From Bacteroidota bacterium (GTDB taxonomy: Bacteria; Bacteroidota; Ignavibacteria; Ignavibacteriales; Melioribacteraceae), in NCBI GenBank assembly GCA_023453125.1, contig JAEXUB010000111.1, positions 1 to 21,840 on the forward strand: 21,840 nucleotides of DNA, given 5' to 3'. Under the pieces are notes generated by a model. It searched no databases. It was not told where the DNA came from and saw nothing but the letters and a program-made list of their open reading frames with translations. The first letter of the stretch is position 1, and each line of letters begins with the position of its first letter. Below, in pieces: positions 8,206 to 16,118 of the stretch. Position numbers and translations under genes: made by a program.

Positions 8206-9291
8206 ATGATTAGAGTTGAACATCTTGCAAAAAAATTCGGTGACCTTTCGGTCCTTGAAGATATAAATGTGGAAATTCATAAAGGGGAAGTTATTTCCAT
8301 TATCGGTCCATCCGGAACAGGAAAGAGTACATTCCTGCGATGTCTGAATCTGCTTGAAATTCCTACCGGCGGAAAAATATTTATTGACGATGTTGACATA
8401 CTTGATAAACATACCGATGTAAGCAGACTGCGCCAGAAAATGGGAATGGTGTTTCAATCGTTCAATATTTTTTCCCACTTATCGGTGCTTGAGAATCTTA
8501 CTATTGGACAGATGAAGCTACTAAAAAGAAGCAAGGAGGAAGCAGAGCAGAAAGCCAAAGACCTTTTAAAGATGGTGGGGCTTGCCGAGAAGATGTACAG
8601 CTTTGCCGATGAACTTTCGGGGGGACAGAAGCAGAGAGTTGCAATAGCCCGGTGCCTTTCGATGGATCCGGAAATAATCCTTTTTGATGAACCGACATCT
8701 GCACTTGACCCTACAATGGTAAGCGAAGTACTTTCTGTAATACGCAGACTGGCACGGGAAGGGATGACAATGGCAATTGTAACTCACGAAATGGATTTTG
8801 CCCGTGATGTTTCCAATAGGGTATTGTATATGGATGAAGGCTTAATTTATGAGGATGGACCGCCGGAGCAGATTTTCTCAAATCCTCAAAAACCAAAAAC
8901 CAGAGCCTTTATTAATCGGATCCGTAGCTTTATGTACCATATTGACAGTCCCGATTATGACCTTTACGCAATGAATGCAGAAATTGAGCACTTCTGCGAG
9001 AAGCATGTCCTCCCCCGGAAAATGATTAATGATGTACTTCTGGTTGTTGAAGAATCTCTTTCAATTCATAATTCAGTATCCGCCGTATTCAACATTGACC
9101 TGACTATTTCCTATTCCGAAAAGCAAGACAGCCTGGAAATAATTTATGAATACGGGGGCATTGAGGGGAATATTTTCGAAAGAGAAGATCTTGATGAACT
9201 CAGCTTATCAATAATAAAGGGATTAACTTCTGGAATTGAATTCAGCCCGGATAAGGAAAAAAATAAAATAATTATGTATATGAAAAAATAA
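8206..9291 (+). CDS. Amino-acid ABC transporter ATPase (GlnQ/HisP-like) with degenerate RsbW-like C-terminal domain
   Basis: 361 residues; GlnQ/HisP ATPases are usually about 240-250. Residues 1-245 are a complete ABC ATPase: Walker A GPSGTGKST (34-42), Q-loop Gln84, signature LSGGQ (137-141), Walker B with D-E-P (161-163), H-loop His194. Residues about 250-361 are an extra domain that aligns by eye with the RsbW-like protein four genes upstream: an N-terminal helix, then V-V-E-E-S-L (compare A-C-E-E-T-L), a strand pair, and I-I-K-G-L near the end (compare M-I-K-K-L). The ATP-binding residues are lost: the N-box Asn is Ile287, the G1 Asp is Tyr316, and the G2 glycines are gone. It is therefore probably a non-catalytic docking domain for STAS or the GHKL protein. 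This is inference from alignment by eye. Confidence 0.93.
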   Translation: MIRVEHLAKKFGDLSVLEDINVEIHKGEVISIIGPSGTGKSTFLRCLNLLEIPTGGKIFIDDVDILDKHTDVSRLRQKMGMVFQSFNIFSHLSVLENLTIGQMKLLKRSKEEAEQKAKDLLKMVGLAEKMYSFADELSGGQKQRVAIARCLSMDPEIILFDEPTSALDPTMVSEVLSVIRRLAREGMTMAIVTHEMDFARDVSNRVLYMDEGLIYEDGPPEQIFSNPQKPKTRAFINRIRSFMYHIDSPDYDLYAMNAEIEHFCEKHVLPRKMINDVLLVVEESLSIHNSVSAVFNIDLTISYSEKQDSLEIIYEYGGIEGNIFEREDLDELSLSIIKGLTSGIEFSPDKEKNKIIMYMKK

Positions 9292-9352
9292 AGAGTGAAT
9301 TAATCGGTTAATCGCATAAAAACGAAAAAAAATAGAACAACAGGGAAATAAA

Positions 9353-9655
9353 ATGATAATTACAAAGACAGTAGAGGGTAAAAACATAAGGCTTGCAATG
9401 GCAGGCAGGCTGGATACAATTACAAGCAATCTTCTTTCAACCGAATTGGATAATTTATTCGCAGAAGGAATTGACCACCTTGTATTGGATTTTGCCAGCC
9501 TTGACTATATGAGCAGTGCGGGTCTGCGTGTGATAATAAATGCCCAGAAGAAAATAAACGCTATGGGGGCAAAAATGGAACTTACGGGAGTCACTGAATC
9601 GATTAAGACTATATTTGATATTACGGGCTTTTCCAAGATATTGAAAATAAATTAA
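9353..9655 (+). CDS. STAS-domain anti-anti-sigma-like protein
   Basis: 100 residues, the standard length of a SpoIIAA/RsbV-type STAS protein. The phosphorylation loop D-Y-M-S54-S55-A-G-L-R is intact; one of the two serines should be the site of the GHKL kinase, and the PP2C regulator upstream should remove the phosphate. It begins 61 bases after the ATPase gene, with AGGGAAATAAA ahead of the ATG. It closes the operon: no further plus-strand gene follows within 100 bases. In a standard partner switch, unphosphorylated STAS binds the GHKL protein. Here the degenerate GHKL-like tail of the ATPase is a second possible partner. Confidence 0.92.
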   Translation: MIITKTVEGKNIRLAMAGRLDTITSNLLSTELDNLFAEGIDHLVLDFASLDYMSSAGLRVIINAQKKINAMGAKMELTGVTESIKTIFDITGFSKILKIN

Positions 9656-9763
9656 TCCGGCGGTCTCTCATTCAGGACAAATTTATTAAGCGACAGTTAA
9701 ATATTCCGTTATCATTTTGGATTAAAATTATTATTTTACTTTCGTTAAATATCGGAGAAGTCC

Positions 9764-10834
9764 ATGAAATCATCCATTAAATATTTATCAGCGGTTATAT
9801 TATTTATTCTTGCTGTCTCTGAATACAATTATTCACAGACAGGGGAATTAAATAGGGAAAAATCCAAGATTAAAATCTCATCAGTTAAAAGCTCTTCTCA
9901 AGCCATATATGATTATGCTTTCGGCGAGCCTTCCAAAGAAGGGAAAAAGTATCTCACAAATGAATACGATAAAAATGGTCTGATTACTCTGCGTATTGTT
10001 TTCGATAAGGAGGGGGAAATTGAATATAAGATTAAATACGGGTACGATGCGGCAAATAACCTTACAGCAAAAACCGTCTATGATGTAAAAGATAATATCG
10101 ATTCGATATACACATATAAATATGACGTTAAGAATAATATGATTGAGAAGGCGTTATTAAAGGCTGATGAAACCGTAATCAGTAAACTGCAATACGATTA
10201 TGATAACGCAGGTAATATTGTAAAGGAAACAATAATGGACTCGGATGGTGCCGTGGCGAGCAGGATTATTTCAACTTATTCGGACGCGAATAAAATATCA
10301 AAAAAAGTAAAATACGACTCGGATGGAAAACCGGTAGAAAAATACAACTATGAGTATGACTCAGAAGGGAACCTATCAGTTGAAGCGCAGTATGATGACG
10401 AAGGCAAGGTGGTGTGTAAATACATCCGATCATATCTCGAAGGGGGCCGGCGGGTGGAAACAGTTAAATATGATTCTGACGGAAAAGCTGCCGAAAAAAT
10501 AGTAACGAAATATGAAGGGAAGAGGGTCGTAGAAAATTCACGTTATGAGGATGGCGAACTTGTTGAATCTTTTATCTTCAAATATGATGGTAACGGGAAT
10601 ATTATTGAGAACACTAAACTTGGAAAGGAGAGCAAGCTGCTTTTTTCCAATACTTATAAATATGATTCAAAGGGAAATATCCTGTCGGAAATAAATGATA
10701 ATAAGGATGATGACATCTATGTAAAGTATGAATATAAATATGACCAGAAGGGGAATGTGAAAGAAAGGATTACCTATGATAAGCTTAATGAACCTGTAAA
10801 ATTGTTAAAATATGAATATGAATATTATAATTAA
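9764..10834 (+). CDS. Secreted protein with YD-like (RHS-type) repeats
   Basis: 356 residues. A signal peptide is expected to end near Y-S-Q25. From about residue 60 to the end the chain is built of beta-rich repeats carrying Y-D-x-x-G-N-I or close variants: Y-D-A-A-N-N-L, Y-D-N-A-G-N-I, Y-D-S-E-G-N-L, Y-D-G-N-G-N-I, Y-D-S-K-G-N-I, Y-D-Q-K-G-N-V and others. This resembles the YD repeats of RHS and wall-associated proteins, but there is no RHS core and no toxin domain, so a delivered toxin is not supported. The protein is rich in Lys, Asp and Tyr, and I see no T9SS tail. GGAG 8 bases before the ATG supports this start. Probably periplasmic or surface-located; function unknown. Confidence 0.75.
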   Translation: MKSSIKYLSAVILFILAVSEYNYSQTGELNREKSKIKISSVKSSSQAIYDYAFGEPSKEGKKYLTNEYDKNGLITLRIVFDKEGEIEYKIKYGYDAANNLTAKTVYDVKDNIDSIYTYKYDVKNNMIEKALLKADETVISKLQYDYDNAGNIVKETIMDSDGAVASRIISTYSDANKISKKVKYDSDGKPVEKYNYEYDSEGNLSVEAQYDDEGKVVCKYIRSYLEGGRRVETVKYDSDGKAAEKIVTKYEGKRVVENSRYEDGELVESFIFKYDGNGNIIENTKLGKESKLLFSNTYKYDSKGNILSEINDNKDDDIYVKYEYKYDQKGNVKERITYDKLNEPVKLLKYEYEYYN

Positions 10835-10845
10835 TACGCATCGCG

Positions 10846-10867
10846 CCCGCCGCATTTAGCCGGCGGG
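10846..10867. terminator. GC-rich hairpin after the YD-repeat gene
   Basis: A 7-bp perfect stem (arm CCCGCCG, 8-base loop) lies 12 bases past the stop. Only a weak T-rich stretch follows, so it is either a poor terminator or another member of the hairpin repeats seen in this window. Confidence 0.35.
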
Positions 10868-11049
10868 AGTTTCCTGATCTTTATCCCGCCATTTCGACAT
10901 ACCGGTCGTTCAATTCGCCCAAAGAGTCTTTTTCTGATTTAATTTCCGTAAAAATAGATGCTATTGTCTTAATTTGAAGGTTATATCCTGGCGCGGATAT
11001 TGCACCTGTTTTCTGTAACATTATTTTTTAACATTAAAAAGGAATTAAA

Positions 11050-11280
11050 ATGAAAAAGATCTGTGCACTATTAGCAGTATCAGTATTATTAAGTTTCTCC
11101 GGATTAACAGGCGCAATGCAGCAGGAAACCAAAAAGAGTGTACCCCCTGCAAAAAAAGTAGAAACCACCGTTAAAACACAGAAAGTTAAGACTGTTAAAA
11201 CAGTTAAAAAAGAAGCAAGCAAGTGCGATGACTGCAAAGACGCAGCTACCTGCACAAGTAAAGAGAAAGGGAAGAAGTAA
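11050..11280 (+). CDS. Small secreted Lys-rich protein with Cys pairs
   Basis: 76 residues. A clear signal peptide (M-K-K-I-C-A-L-L-A-V-S-V-L-L, cleavage probably near G-A-M-Q) is followed by a Lys/Thr/Val-rich middle with short repeats of K-T-V or K-V-K-T, and a tail with C-D-D-C and a third Cys six residues on. AAGGA lies 7 bases before the ATG and a strong hairpin follows the stop, so it looks like a real single-gene unit. The Cys cluster could bind a metal or form a disulfide. I do not recognise a family. It is convergent with the aquaporin gene. Confidence 0.62.
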   Translation: MKKICALLAVSVLLSFSGLTGAMQQETKKSVPPAKKVETTVKTQKVKTVKTVKKEASKCDDCKDAATCTSKEKGKK

Positions 11281-11301
11281 GGATTTGAATTCAGGTAAAC
11301 C

Positions 11302-11327
11302 AAGCCGCCTGAGATTACAGGCGGCTT
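11302..11327. terminator. Probable bidirectional terminator between convergent genes
   Basis: A perfect 10-bp stem (arm AAGCCGCCTG, 6-base loop) followed by TTT lies between the small secreted-protein gene and the convergent aquaporin gene. Its position and strength fit a terminator serving both, though the T-tract is short. Confidence 0.65.
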
Positions 11328-11339
11328 TGGAAAGAAAAA

Positions 11340-12032
11340 CTATTTTTCACTAAAGACAGCTTTGTAAATATACCCCCCTAAGACGCCGCCGATTATCGGC
11401 GCAACCCAGAAGAGCCATAATTGAGCAACAGCCAGACCGCCGGCAAAAAATGCCACTCCTGTGCTGCGTGCCGGGTTTACGGATGTGTTTGTAACAGGGA
11501 TGCTTATAAGATGGATAAGTGTCAATGCAAGTCCTATTGCTATTGGCGCAAATCCCTGAGGTGCCCTTTTATCAGTAGAGCCCATAATTACAATTAAAAA
11601 GATGCAGGTTAAAACCACCTCGGTTACAAAAGCCGAAAGGAGAGAATAGCCGCCGGGAGAATGATCGCCGTATCCGTTTGAAGCAAATCCGGCAGATGCA
11701 TCGAATCCGGCTTTTCCGCTGGCAATTAGAAACAGAACTGCGCCGGCTGCAAGTGCTCCCAGTACCTGGGCAATTATGTAAGGAAATAATTCCTTTGTGT
11801 CAAAGCGCCCCCCGGCCCAGAGTCCGAATGAAACAGCAGGATTAAGATGGCATCCCGAAATATGTCCGATTGCAAATGCCATAATCAATACAGTCAATCC
11901 GAAAGCAAGTGAAACTCCAAGCAGCCCTATGCCCACGCCCGGAAAAGCGGCTGCAAGCACTGCGCTTCCGCATCCTCCCAGTACGAGTACAAAAGTCCCA
12001 ATAAATTCAGCAAGATATTTTTTTGAGTTCAT
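11340..12032 (-). CDS. aqpZ: Aquaporin Z
   Basis: 230 residues, the normal AqpZ length, with six membrane helices and two half-helices. Both NPA boxes are present (64-66 in H-L-N-P-A-V, 186-188 in S-V-N-P-A-R-S). The selectivity-filter residues Phe44, His174, Thr183 and Arg189 match water-specific AqpZ, so it should be an inner-membrane water channel rather than a glycerol facilitator. Long stretches such as the G-Y-G-D-H-S-P-G-G-Y-S loop and I-S-I-P-V-T-N-T-S-V-N-P-A-R-S are very close to the proteobacterial protein. GGAGGAAAG stands directly before the ATG. It is a single-gene unit with a long upstream spacer. Confidence 0.96.
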   Translation of the reverse strand: MNSKKYLAEFIGTFVLVLGGCGSAVLAAAFPGVGIGLLGVSLAFGLTVLIMAFAIGHISGCHLNPAVSFGLWAGGRFDTKELFPYIIAQVLGALAAGAVLFLIASGKAGFDASAGFASNGYGDHSPGGYSLLSAFVTEVVLTCIFLIVIMGSTDKRAPQGFAPIAIGLALTLIHLISIPVTNTSVNPARSTGVAFFAGGLAVAQLWLFWVAPIIGGVLGGYIYKAVFSEK

Positions 12033-12135
12033 CTTTCCTCCATAATGTTTTACAATTTAGTTAACCATTCTTACCAGAAGTAATTGATGATTTTTACAAT
12101 AATCAAAATTCTTCTAATATCCTGCAAGTACTTTC

Positions 12136-12164
12136 AAGTTACAACAAATAACTCTGCATGTCAA
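12136..12164 (-). promoter_or_regulatory. Possible promoter for aqpZ
   Basis: On the minus strand TTGACA (12159-12164), 17 bases, then TAACTT (12136-12141). The -35 is perfect but the -10 is weak. It would leave a leader of roughly 100 bases before aqpZ. Confidence 0.25.
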
Positions 12165-12309
12165 TTGATCAAAAACACATATTATAGATGAGTATCTGGT
12201 AAATGAATTGTGTGAAGGTATAAAGATGTTTATTACAAATACTGGAGGCATGCATAATTAAATTCTTATTCCAATCCGTACAGGTTTCTGCCTCTGCAAA
12301 ACTTTTAAT

Positions 12310-12335
12310 GCCGTCGGGGAATAGTCCCCGACGGC
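12310..12335. repeat. REP-like hairpin, copy 1 of the GTCGGGGA palindrome
   Basis: A perfect 11-bp stem (arm GCCGTCGGGGA) around a 4-base loop. The inner 24 bases recur as an exact reverse complement at 14435-14458. The two copies bracket the serine hydrolase gene. Confidence 0.8.
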
Positions 12336-12390
12336 TTAAACTACCCATCCGGCAGTCCGGCATCTAGACAAACATAGATTAATGCTGCCC

Positions 12391-12413
12391 GCCTTCCCTC
12401 GGACAGGGAAGGC
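12391..12413. repeat. Hairpin, 9-bp stem, in the aqpZ-hydrolase spacer
   Basis: Arms GCCTTCCCT and AGGGAAGGC around 5 bases. It shares its CTTCCCT arm with the hairpin at 12528-12553, so the two look like members of one dispersed palindrome family. Confidence 0.6.
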
Positions 12414-12527
12414 TGCCTGCTTTGTTGGAATAAGAGTGTGAACTGCGGAAAGAGAGTCGTGGAAATTCGGGTTGTGGAACTCATCCCCTTTTATCTGCTT
12501 TAATGACATTCATTGGTAGATGATTTT

Positions 12528-12553
12528 TCCCCTTCCCTGGCGAGGGAAGGGGA
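12528..12553. repeat. Hairpin, 11-bp stem, in the aqpZ-hydrolase spacer
   Basis: Arms TCCCCTTCCCT and AGGGAAGGGGA around loop GGCG, a perfect stem. There is no T-tract, so it is not an obvious terminator. The whole spacer 12033-12938 (about 900 bases) holds three such hairpins and no gene that I can support. Confidence 0.6.
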
Positions 12554-12906
12554 CGCGCATCGATAACATTCTTTCATCAAAGCTCGTTCGAGGAGATGAG
12601 TAGCCGAGAAGTTCTGGAACTCATAATCGCGGGGAGGATTAAGAGGACTGTCAAGATTGAGCCCCCACTTCTTCCCTTAGGAAGTCGAAGATCCCGTTAT
12701 GCGGGGGGAAGAAGACTACGCAGATGCAAAATAAATCATTAAACCGAAATGGTAATGGTTTTTATTAAAGAATATTTTCCGCTTCATTTAAGCTGCGGGA
12801 TTGAATATCTGAAAGGGGGAGTCTGATATTTAATTTAAAATCTTCACTACGAAACTTTTCGTAACCAAGTCCGTCCTAATTCTAAAGCTACAGGGATTAA
12901 AAAAAG

Positions 12907-12912
12907 TATAAT
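12907..12912 (+). promoter_or_regulatory. Possible -10 element of the serine hydrolase gene
   Basis: TATAAT lies 26 bases before the ATG of the hydrolase gene. No good -35 hexamer is seen at the usual spacing, so the call is weak. Confidence 0.3.
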
Positions 12913-12938
12913 ATTTTCAGAATAAAAGGAGAAGGGGT

Positions 12939-14411
12939 ATGAAAAAGACAATGATTATAAGGCTAATTCTGTTTTTGGTTTTTATTTCATCCGGTGTAAT
13001 TTATTCGCAATCAGCTGCCAAAACAAGCGAGATTAATGAGTATCTGACGAGCTTTAACGCACTCAAGAAATTTAACGGAACTGCTTTGGTGGCTGTAGGG
13101 GGAAAAACGATTTTCAAAAAGGGCTTCGGATATGCGAATATGGAATTTAAGGCGCCAAATGCTCCCGAAACAAAAATGCAGCTTGCATCCATAACCAAAA
13201 CTTTTACAGCCGTTTTAGTAATGAAACTTATCGATGAAGGGAAGCTAACGCTTGAAACAAAAATCTCGGATCTGCTCCCCTGGTATAAAAAAGAAATTGG
13301 GGATAAGGTTACGGTAAGGCAGCTTCTTAATCATTCTTCCGGTATCAAAAACTATTTTACAGCAAATGGAATAAAAGGTCCGATGAAATTTGCCGAGCGT
13401 ATAGGTATTACACCCATTCAGCTTGAAGAGTTTGGAAAGAATTATTGCATGGAAAGTCTCGATTTTGAACCCGGCTCCCAGTGGGCTTATAATAATTCCG
13501 GATACTATCTGCTGGCTATGATTGTTGAGAAATTAACAGGCAAACCATATGCCAGGGCTCTTAAAGAAATGGTCCTTGATCCTGCGGGAATGAAGAACAG
13601 CGGCGACCTCGCATTCATACAGCCTGACGTCATTCCTAATATGGCCTCTGGATATATGAAAGGAAGCAACGGTTATATCCGTGCACCTTATTGGAATATG
13701 AGTACTGCTTACGGCGCAGGGTCTTTATTCTCAACAGCTGAAGATTTATTCCTGTTCGACCGGGCATTGACAAGAGATGATTTCATATCTAAAAAATCGC
13801 GTGATGAAATGTTTACCCTCAGCATAAAAAACTGGGGCCTTGGATGGGAATTAAGGGATGTACCTATTGGAAAAGATAAAAAAGTAAAGCACGTTGTTAC
13901 ACACGAAGGATTCCTATATGCATGGCACACAAGGTTATATAGAATACCGGAAGATAATATCTGCATAGTTCTATTGAGCAATGCGGGAGACGCACCGCTT
14001 GAGGTTATGTTTGCGGGAATTACTGATATTCTTTACGGCCGCAAACCGGAATATCCAAAAAAATCCGCGGCGGAACTATTTGAGACAGAGTACAGGAAAA
14101 GCGGAATTAAAAAAGCTGTTGATAAATTCAATAACATAAGAAATGATAAAGCCGCAGAATATGATTTTAATGAGCAGGATCTAAATCGCTTGGGCTATAA
14201 GATGCTTCCGGCAAATCCGTCCGATGCAGCTAAATTGTTTAAATTCATTATAGATATTTATCCTAATTCATCAAACGCATACGATAGTTACGGCGAGGGA
14301 CTTCTGGCTTCCGGTGATAGGGAAGGAGCTCTTAAAGCGTATGAAAAAGCAGTCGAATTAAATCCTAAGAATTCAAGTTCGGTGGAAGCACTTAAAAAGT
14401 TGAAAAACTGA
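12939..14411 (+). CDS. Secreted serine beta-lactamase-family hydrolase with TPR-like tail
   Basis: 490 residues. Signal peptide ending near I-Y-S-Q24. The beta-lactamase/class C PBP fold (PF00144-type) runs from about 30 to 365: catalytic S84-I-T-K87, the Y184-N-N186 motif in W-A-Y-N-N-S-G-Y, and a third motif H322-E-G324 in place of K-T-G. The H-x-G form is typical of esterase, peptidase and EstB-like members, so true beta-lactam resistance is not implied. Residues about 430-490 form a TPR-like pair (Y-P-N-S-S-N-A-Y-D-S-Y-G-E, then A-L-K-A-Y-E-K-A-V-E-L-N-P-K). The start has a strong AAGGAGAAGGGG site. It stands alone and is flanked by inverted copies of a 24-base palindrome. The substrate is unknown. 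Confidence 0.9.
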   Translation: MKKTMIIRLILFLVFISSGVIYSQSAAKTSEINEYLTSFNALKKFNGTALVAVGGKTIFKKGFGYANMEFKAPNAPETKMQLASITKTFTAVLVMKLIDEGKLTLETKISDLLPWYKKEIGDKVTVRQLLNHSSGIKNYFTANGIKGPMKFAERIGITPIQLEEFGKNYCMESLDFEPGSQWAYNNSGYYLLAMIVEKLTGKPYARALKEMVLDPAGMKNSGDLAFIQPDVIPNMASGYMKGSNGYIRAPYWNMSTAYGAGSLFSTAEDLFLFDRALTRDDFISKKSRDEMFTLSIKNWGLGWELRDVPIGKDKKVKHVVTHEGFLYAWHTRLYRIPEDNICIVLLSNAGDAPLEVMFAGITDILYGRKPEYPKKSAAELFETEYRKSGIKKAVDKFNNIRNDKAAEYDFNEQDLNRLGYKMLPANPSDAAKLFKFIIDIYPNSSNAYDSYGEGLLASGDREGALKAYEKAVELNPKNSSSVEALKKLKN

Positions 14412-14434
14412 TAATTCAGTTTGGGATCACATTA

Positions 14435-14458
14435 CCGTCGGGGACTATTCCCCGACGG
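14435..14458. repeat. REP-like hairpin, copy 2 of the GTCGGGGA palindrome
   Basis: A perfect 10-bp stem (arm CCGTCGGGGA). It is the exact reverse complement of the 24-base core at 12311-12334. It sits between two convergent genes, where it could also slow or stop transcription, but no T-tract follows on either strand. Confidence 0.8.
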
Positions 14459-14501
14459 ATTAAATAATTCAGTTGGGATACGGGCTCTGTTGTTTCCTAA
14501 A

Positions 14502-15410
14502 TTATTCCCTTAAAACCCCATCCAGCCAGTGAATGATATTCAGGAGCAGTTTATAATTATTGCGTGCCGGAGGATAGTTCATGCCCGCCTTATTATTTCC
14601 GGCAATCTGAGCACTGAACATCGCGGCTTCTCCCCATACGGCAACTTTTCCTTTATGATATTTACTTACCCCTCCCTGACAAAGTCCTTCAGCCGGAAAT
14701 TTGGGTGTATCATTTTTAAATACCCAGGCGGTATCGGGCATTATGGAAATAAAACCTTTTTTAAGAGTAAGTACCGGTTTTGCGCCTGTTGGTATTCTAA
14801 TAGCCTGCCCGGTAAAAGAATAAATTGAGTCTACGTATTCATTTTTATTCCTGCCGTTTGTAATAAAATTATCTGCAAGGGTGGCATCTTTTCGTGTAAA
14901 AAGGTCGGGTCCTCCCCGCTTAGTTGTATCCAATGCAAAACCGTTATTCATTTTGTAGCCGAAGATTTCGGAAATATTCCTGCACGCGCCGGGGAATGGC
15001 ATATGGTCCGATATCAGGAATAATGAACCGCCGCCCCGGACCCATTCTTCAATTACTCTTGCCTCTTCATCCGTAAATGCCGGTGGGGTAGGGAGCGCCC
15101 AGATATCAATGTTTCTTATGTTGAGCGGATTAGAAATTACGAGTAGCCTGGCTTCTTTTAATGATTCCTTTGTAAAAGGGATGGTGTTTGCTTTTACTGT
15201 GTAGCCATCCAATGCAAGTAATTCTGCAAATGGCTTATAACGTCCGGTAATTGTATGAAAATTATAATGGGCTTCATCAATTAAAATGAGAGGCCCCTTC
15301 CCGTTTTTATATTCCGGATTCTTTATTTCCGGTTTAAAATCGGGATCTCCAATCTGCTGTGAATAAATCATTCCCCCCAGCAGTAGAAAAACAACCAGTA
15401 ACTTTCTCAT
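14502..15410 (-). CDS. Secreted DUF4350/GATase-like protein of unknown function
   Basis: 302 residues from ATG 15410, chosen over an in-frame TTG four codons upstream because GGAG lies 6 bases before the ATG. The signal peptide ends near I-Y-S-Q18. The body begins with a strand L-I-L-I-D-E-A-H-Y-N-F (41-51) and G-R-Y-K-P-F, then L-L-V-I-S-N-P, F-T-D-E-E-A-R-V-I-E-E-W-V, and R-G-G-G-S-L-F-L-I-S-D-H. This is the layout of secreted DUF4350/ThuA-like class I glutamine-amidotransferase folds, which in most cases lack a proven activity. No catalytic Cys stands out in the expected nucleophile-elbow position. It is convergent with the serine hydrolase. No partner genes are seen, and the function is unknown. 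Confidence 0.78.
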   Translation of the reverse strand: MRKLLVVFLLLGGMIYSQQIGDPDFKPEIKNPEYKNGKGPLILIDEAHYNFHTITGRYKPFAELLALDGYTVKANTIPFTKESLKEARLLVISNPLNIRNIDIWALPTPPAFTDEEARVIEEWVRGGGSLFLISDHMPFPGACRNISEIFGYKMNNGFALDTTKRGGPDLFTRKDATLADNFITNGRNKNEYVDSIYSFTGQAIRIPTGAKPVLTLKKGFISIMPDTAWVFKNDTPKFPAEGLCQGGVSKYHKGKVAVWGEAAMFSAQIAGNNKAGMNYPPARNNYKLLLNIIHWLDGVLRE

Positions 15411-15547
15411 TTTGGGCTCCAATTAGCTCTATATTAATCTTATCTGTAATATAAATAGACGCTTTTAGAAGTCAAATGTTACCAGTGACGGAGGAGACAA
15501 GGTGGACATAAATTCTTATAGTTTACTTAACTACTACCCGGTTAATT

Positions 15548-15649
15548 ACCACGCCGTTCACGGCGTGGTTAGAGGCGGTACCGAACCCAGCTGGGCTTTA
15601 GCCCAAATATTCTTTATGTGCAAATATTCTGTCAGCAGACGCCCCTGCC
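15548..15649 (+). repeat. Composite hairpin repeat, copy R1
   Basis: 102 bases that align without gaps to 19000-19101, roughly 80 percent identical by eye. It opens with a perfect 9-bp hairpin (arm ACCACGCCG, loop TTCA), then a second small stem (TGGGCT and AGCCCA), then a C-rich end. The first hairpin is identical in both copies. The surrounding spacer 15411-16118 has no gene I can support. Confidence 0.75.
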
Positions 15650-16031
15650 ACCGGAAAAAGAAAAATATTCCTGGAATATCACCCCTTTTCTTGTCCTGTT
15701 TTATAAATCCGATCAATAATCAATTGCATTAGTATGATTTCTATATTTTATTACGTCGCGCAAATAAAAAAAATGCGGGGAAAAATGAACCGGACACAGT
15801 TAATCTTCAATCCGCTTGCAGGTTTAACACAGTATACGAATACCGGATACAAAAGCAGATTTTCATAGTGCCGCGTCATTATTTACGAAGAATCAAAAAT
15901 ATTTGAAAATAAAAACGGTGATATTCATAAAATAAATACTAAGTTAATGGAAGCCGGGAAGAATAATCAGCTCCAAAAGCAATCGGATTTGAAAGGAATT
16001 CTGCCTGACTAATGACTTTCCCCAAAAAGGT

Positions 16032-16051
16032 AGGAATGTATTCCTTTTTTT
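16032..16051 (+). terminator. Weak terminator-like hairpin upstream of the metallopeptidase
   Basis: A short stem (AGGAA and TTCCT) is followed by a run of Ts. It lies inside a larger imperfect fold with flanking CCCC and GGGG. No gene is visible just upstream, so its role is unclear. Confidence 0.25.
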
Positions 16052-16118
16052 CAAATTGGGGGATGGGGAGTAATAAAAGATTTTTTAAAAATCAGTATTG
16101 ACAAACAGAGGTGAAGTA

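Noticed and set aside
12169..12363. Minus-strand open frame of 64 codons in the aqpZ-hydrolase spacer
   Set aside because: It runs across the 12310-12335 hairpin and has no ribosome site or family; it looks like chance.
15502..15732. Plus-strand open frame of 76 codons
   Set aside because: It covers the R1 hairpin repeat and has a Pro/Cys-rich chance composition; no family recognised.
16098..16103. TTGACA before the metallopeptidase gene
   Set aside because: It sits only 21 bases from the ATG, too close to serve as a -35 of that gene.
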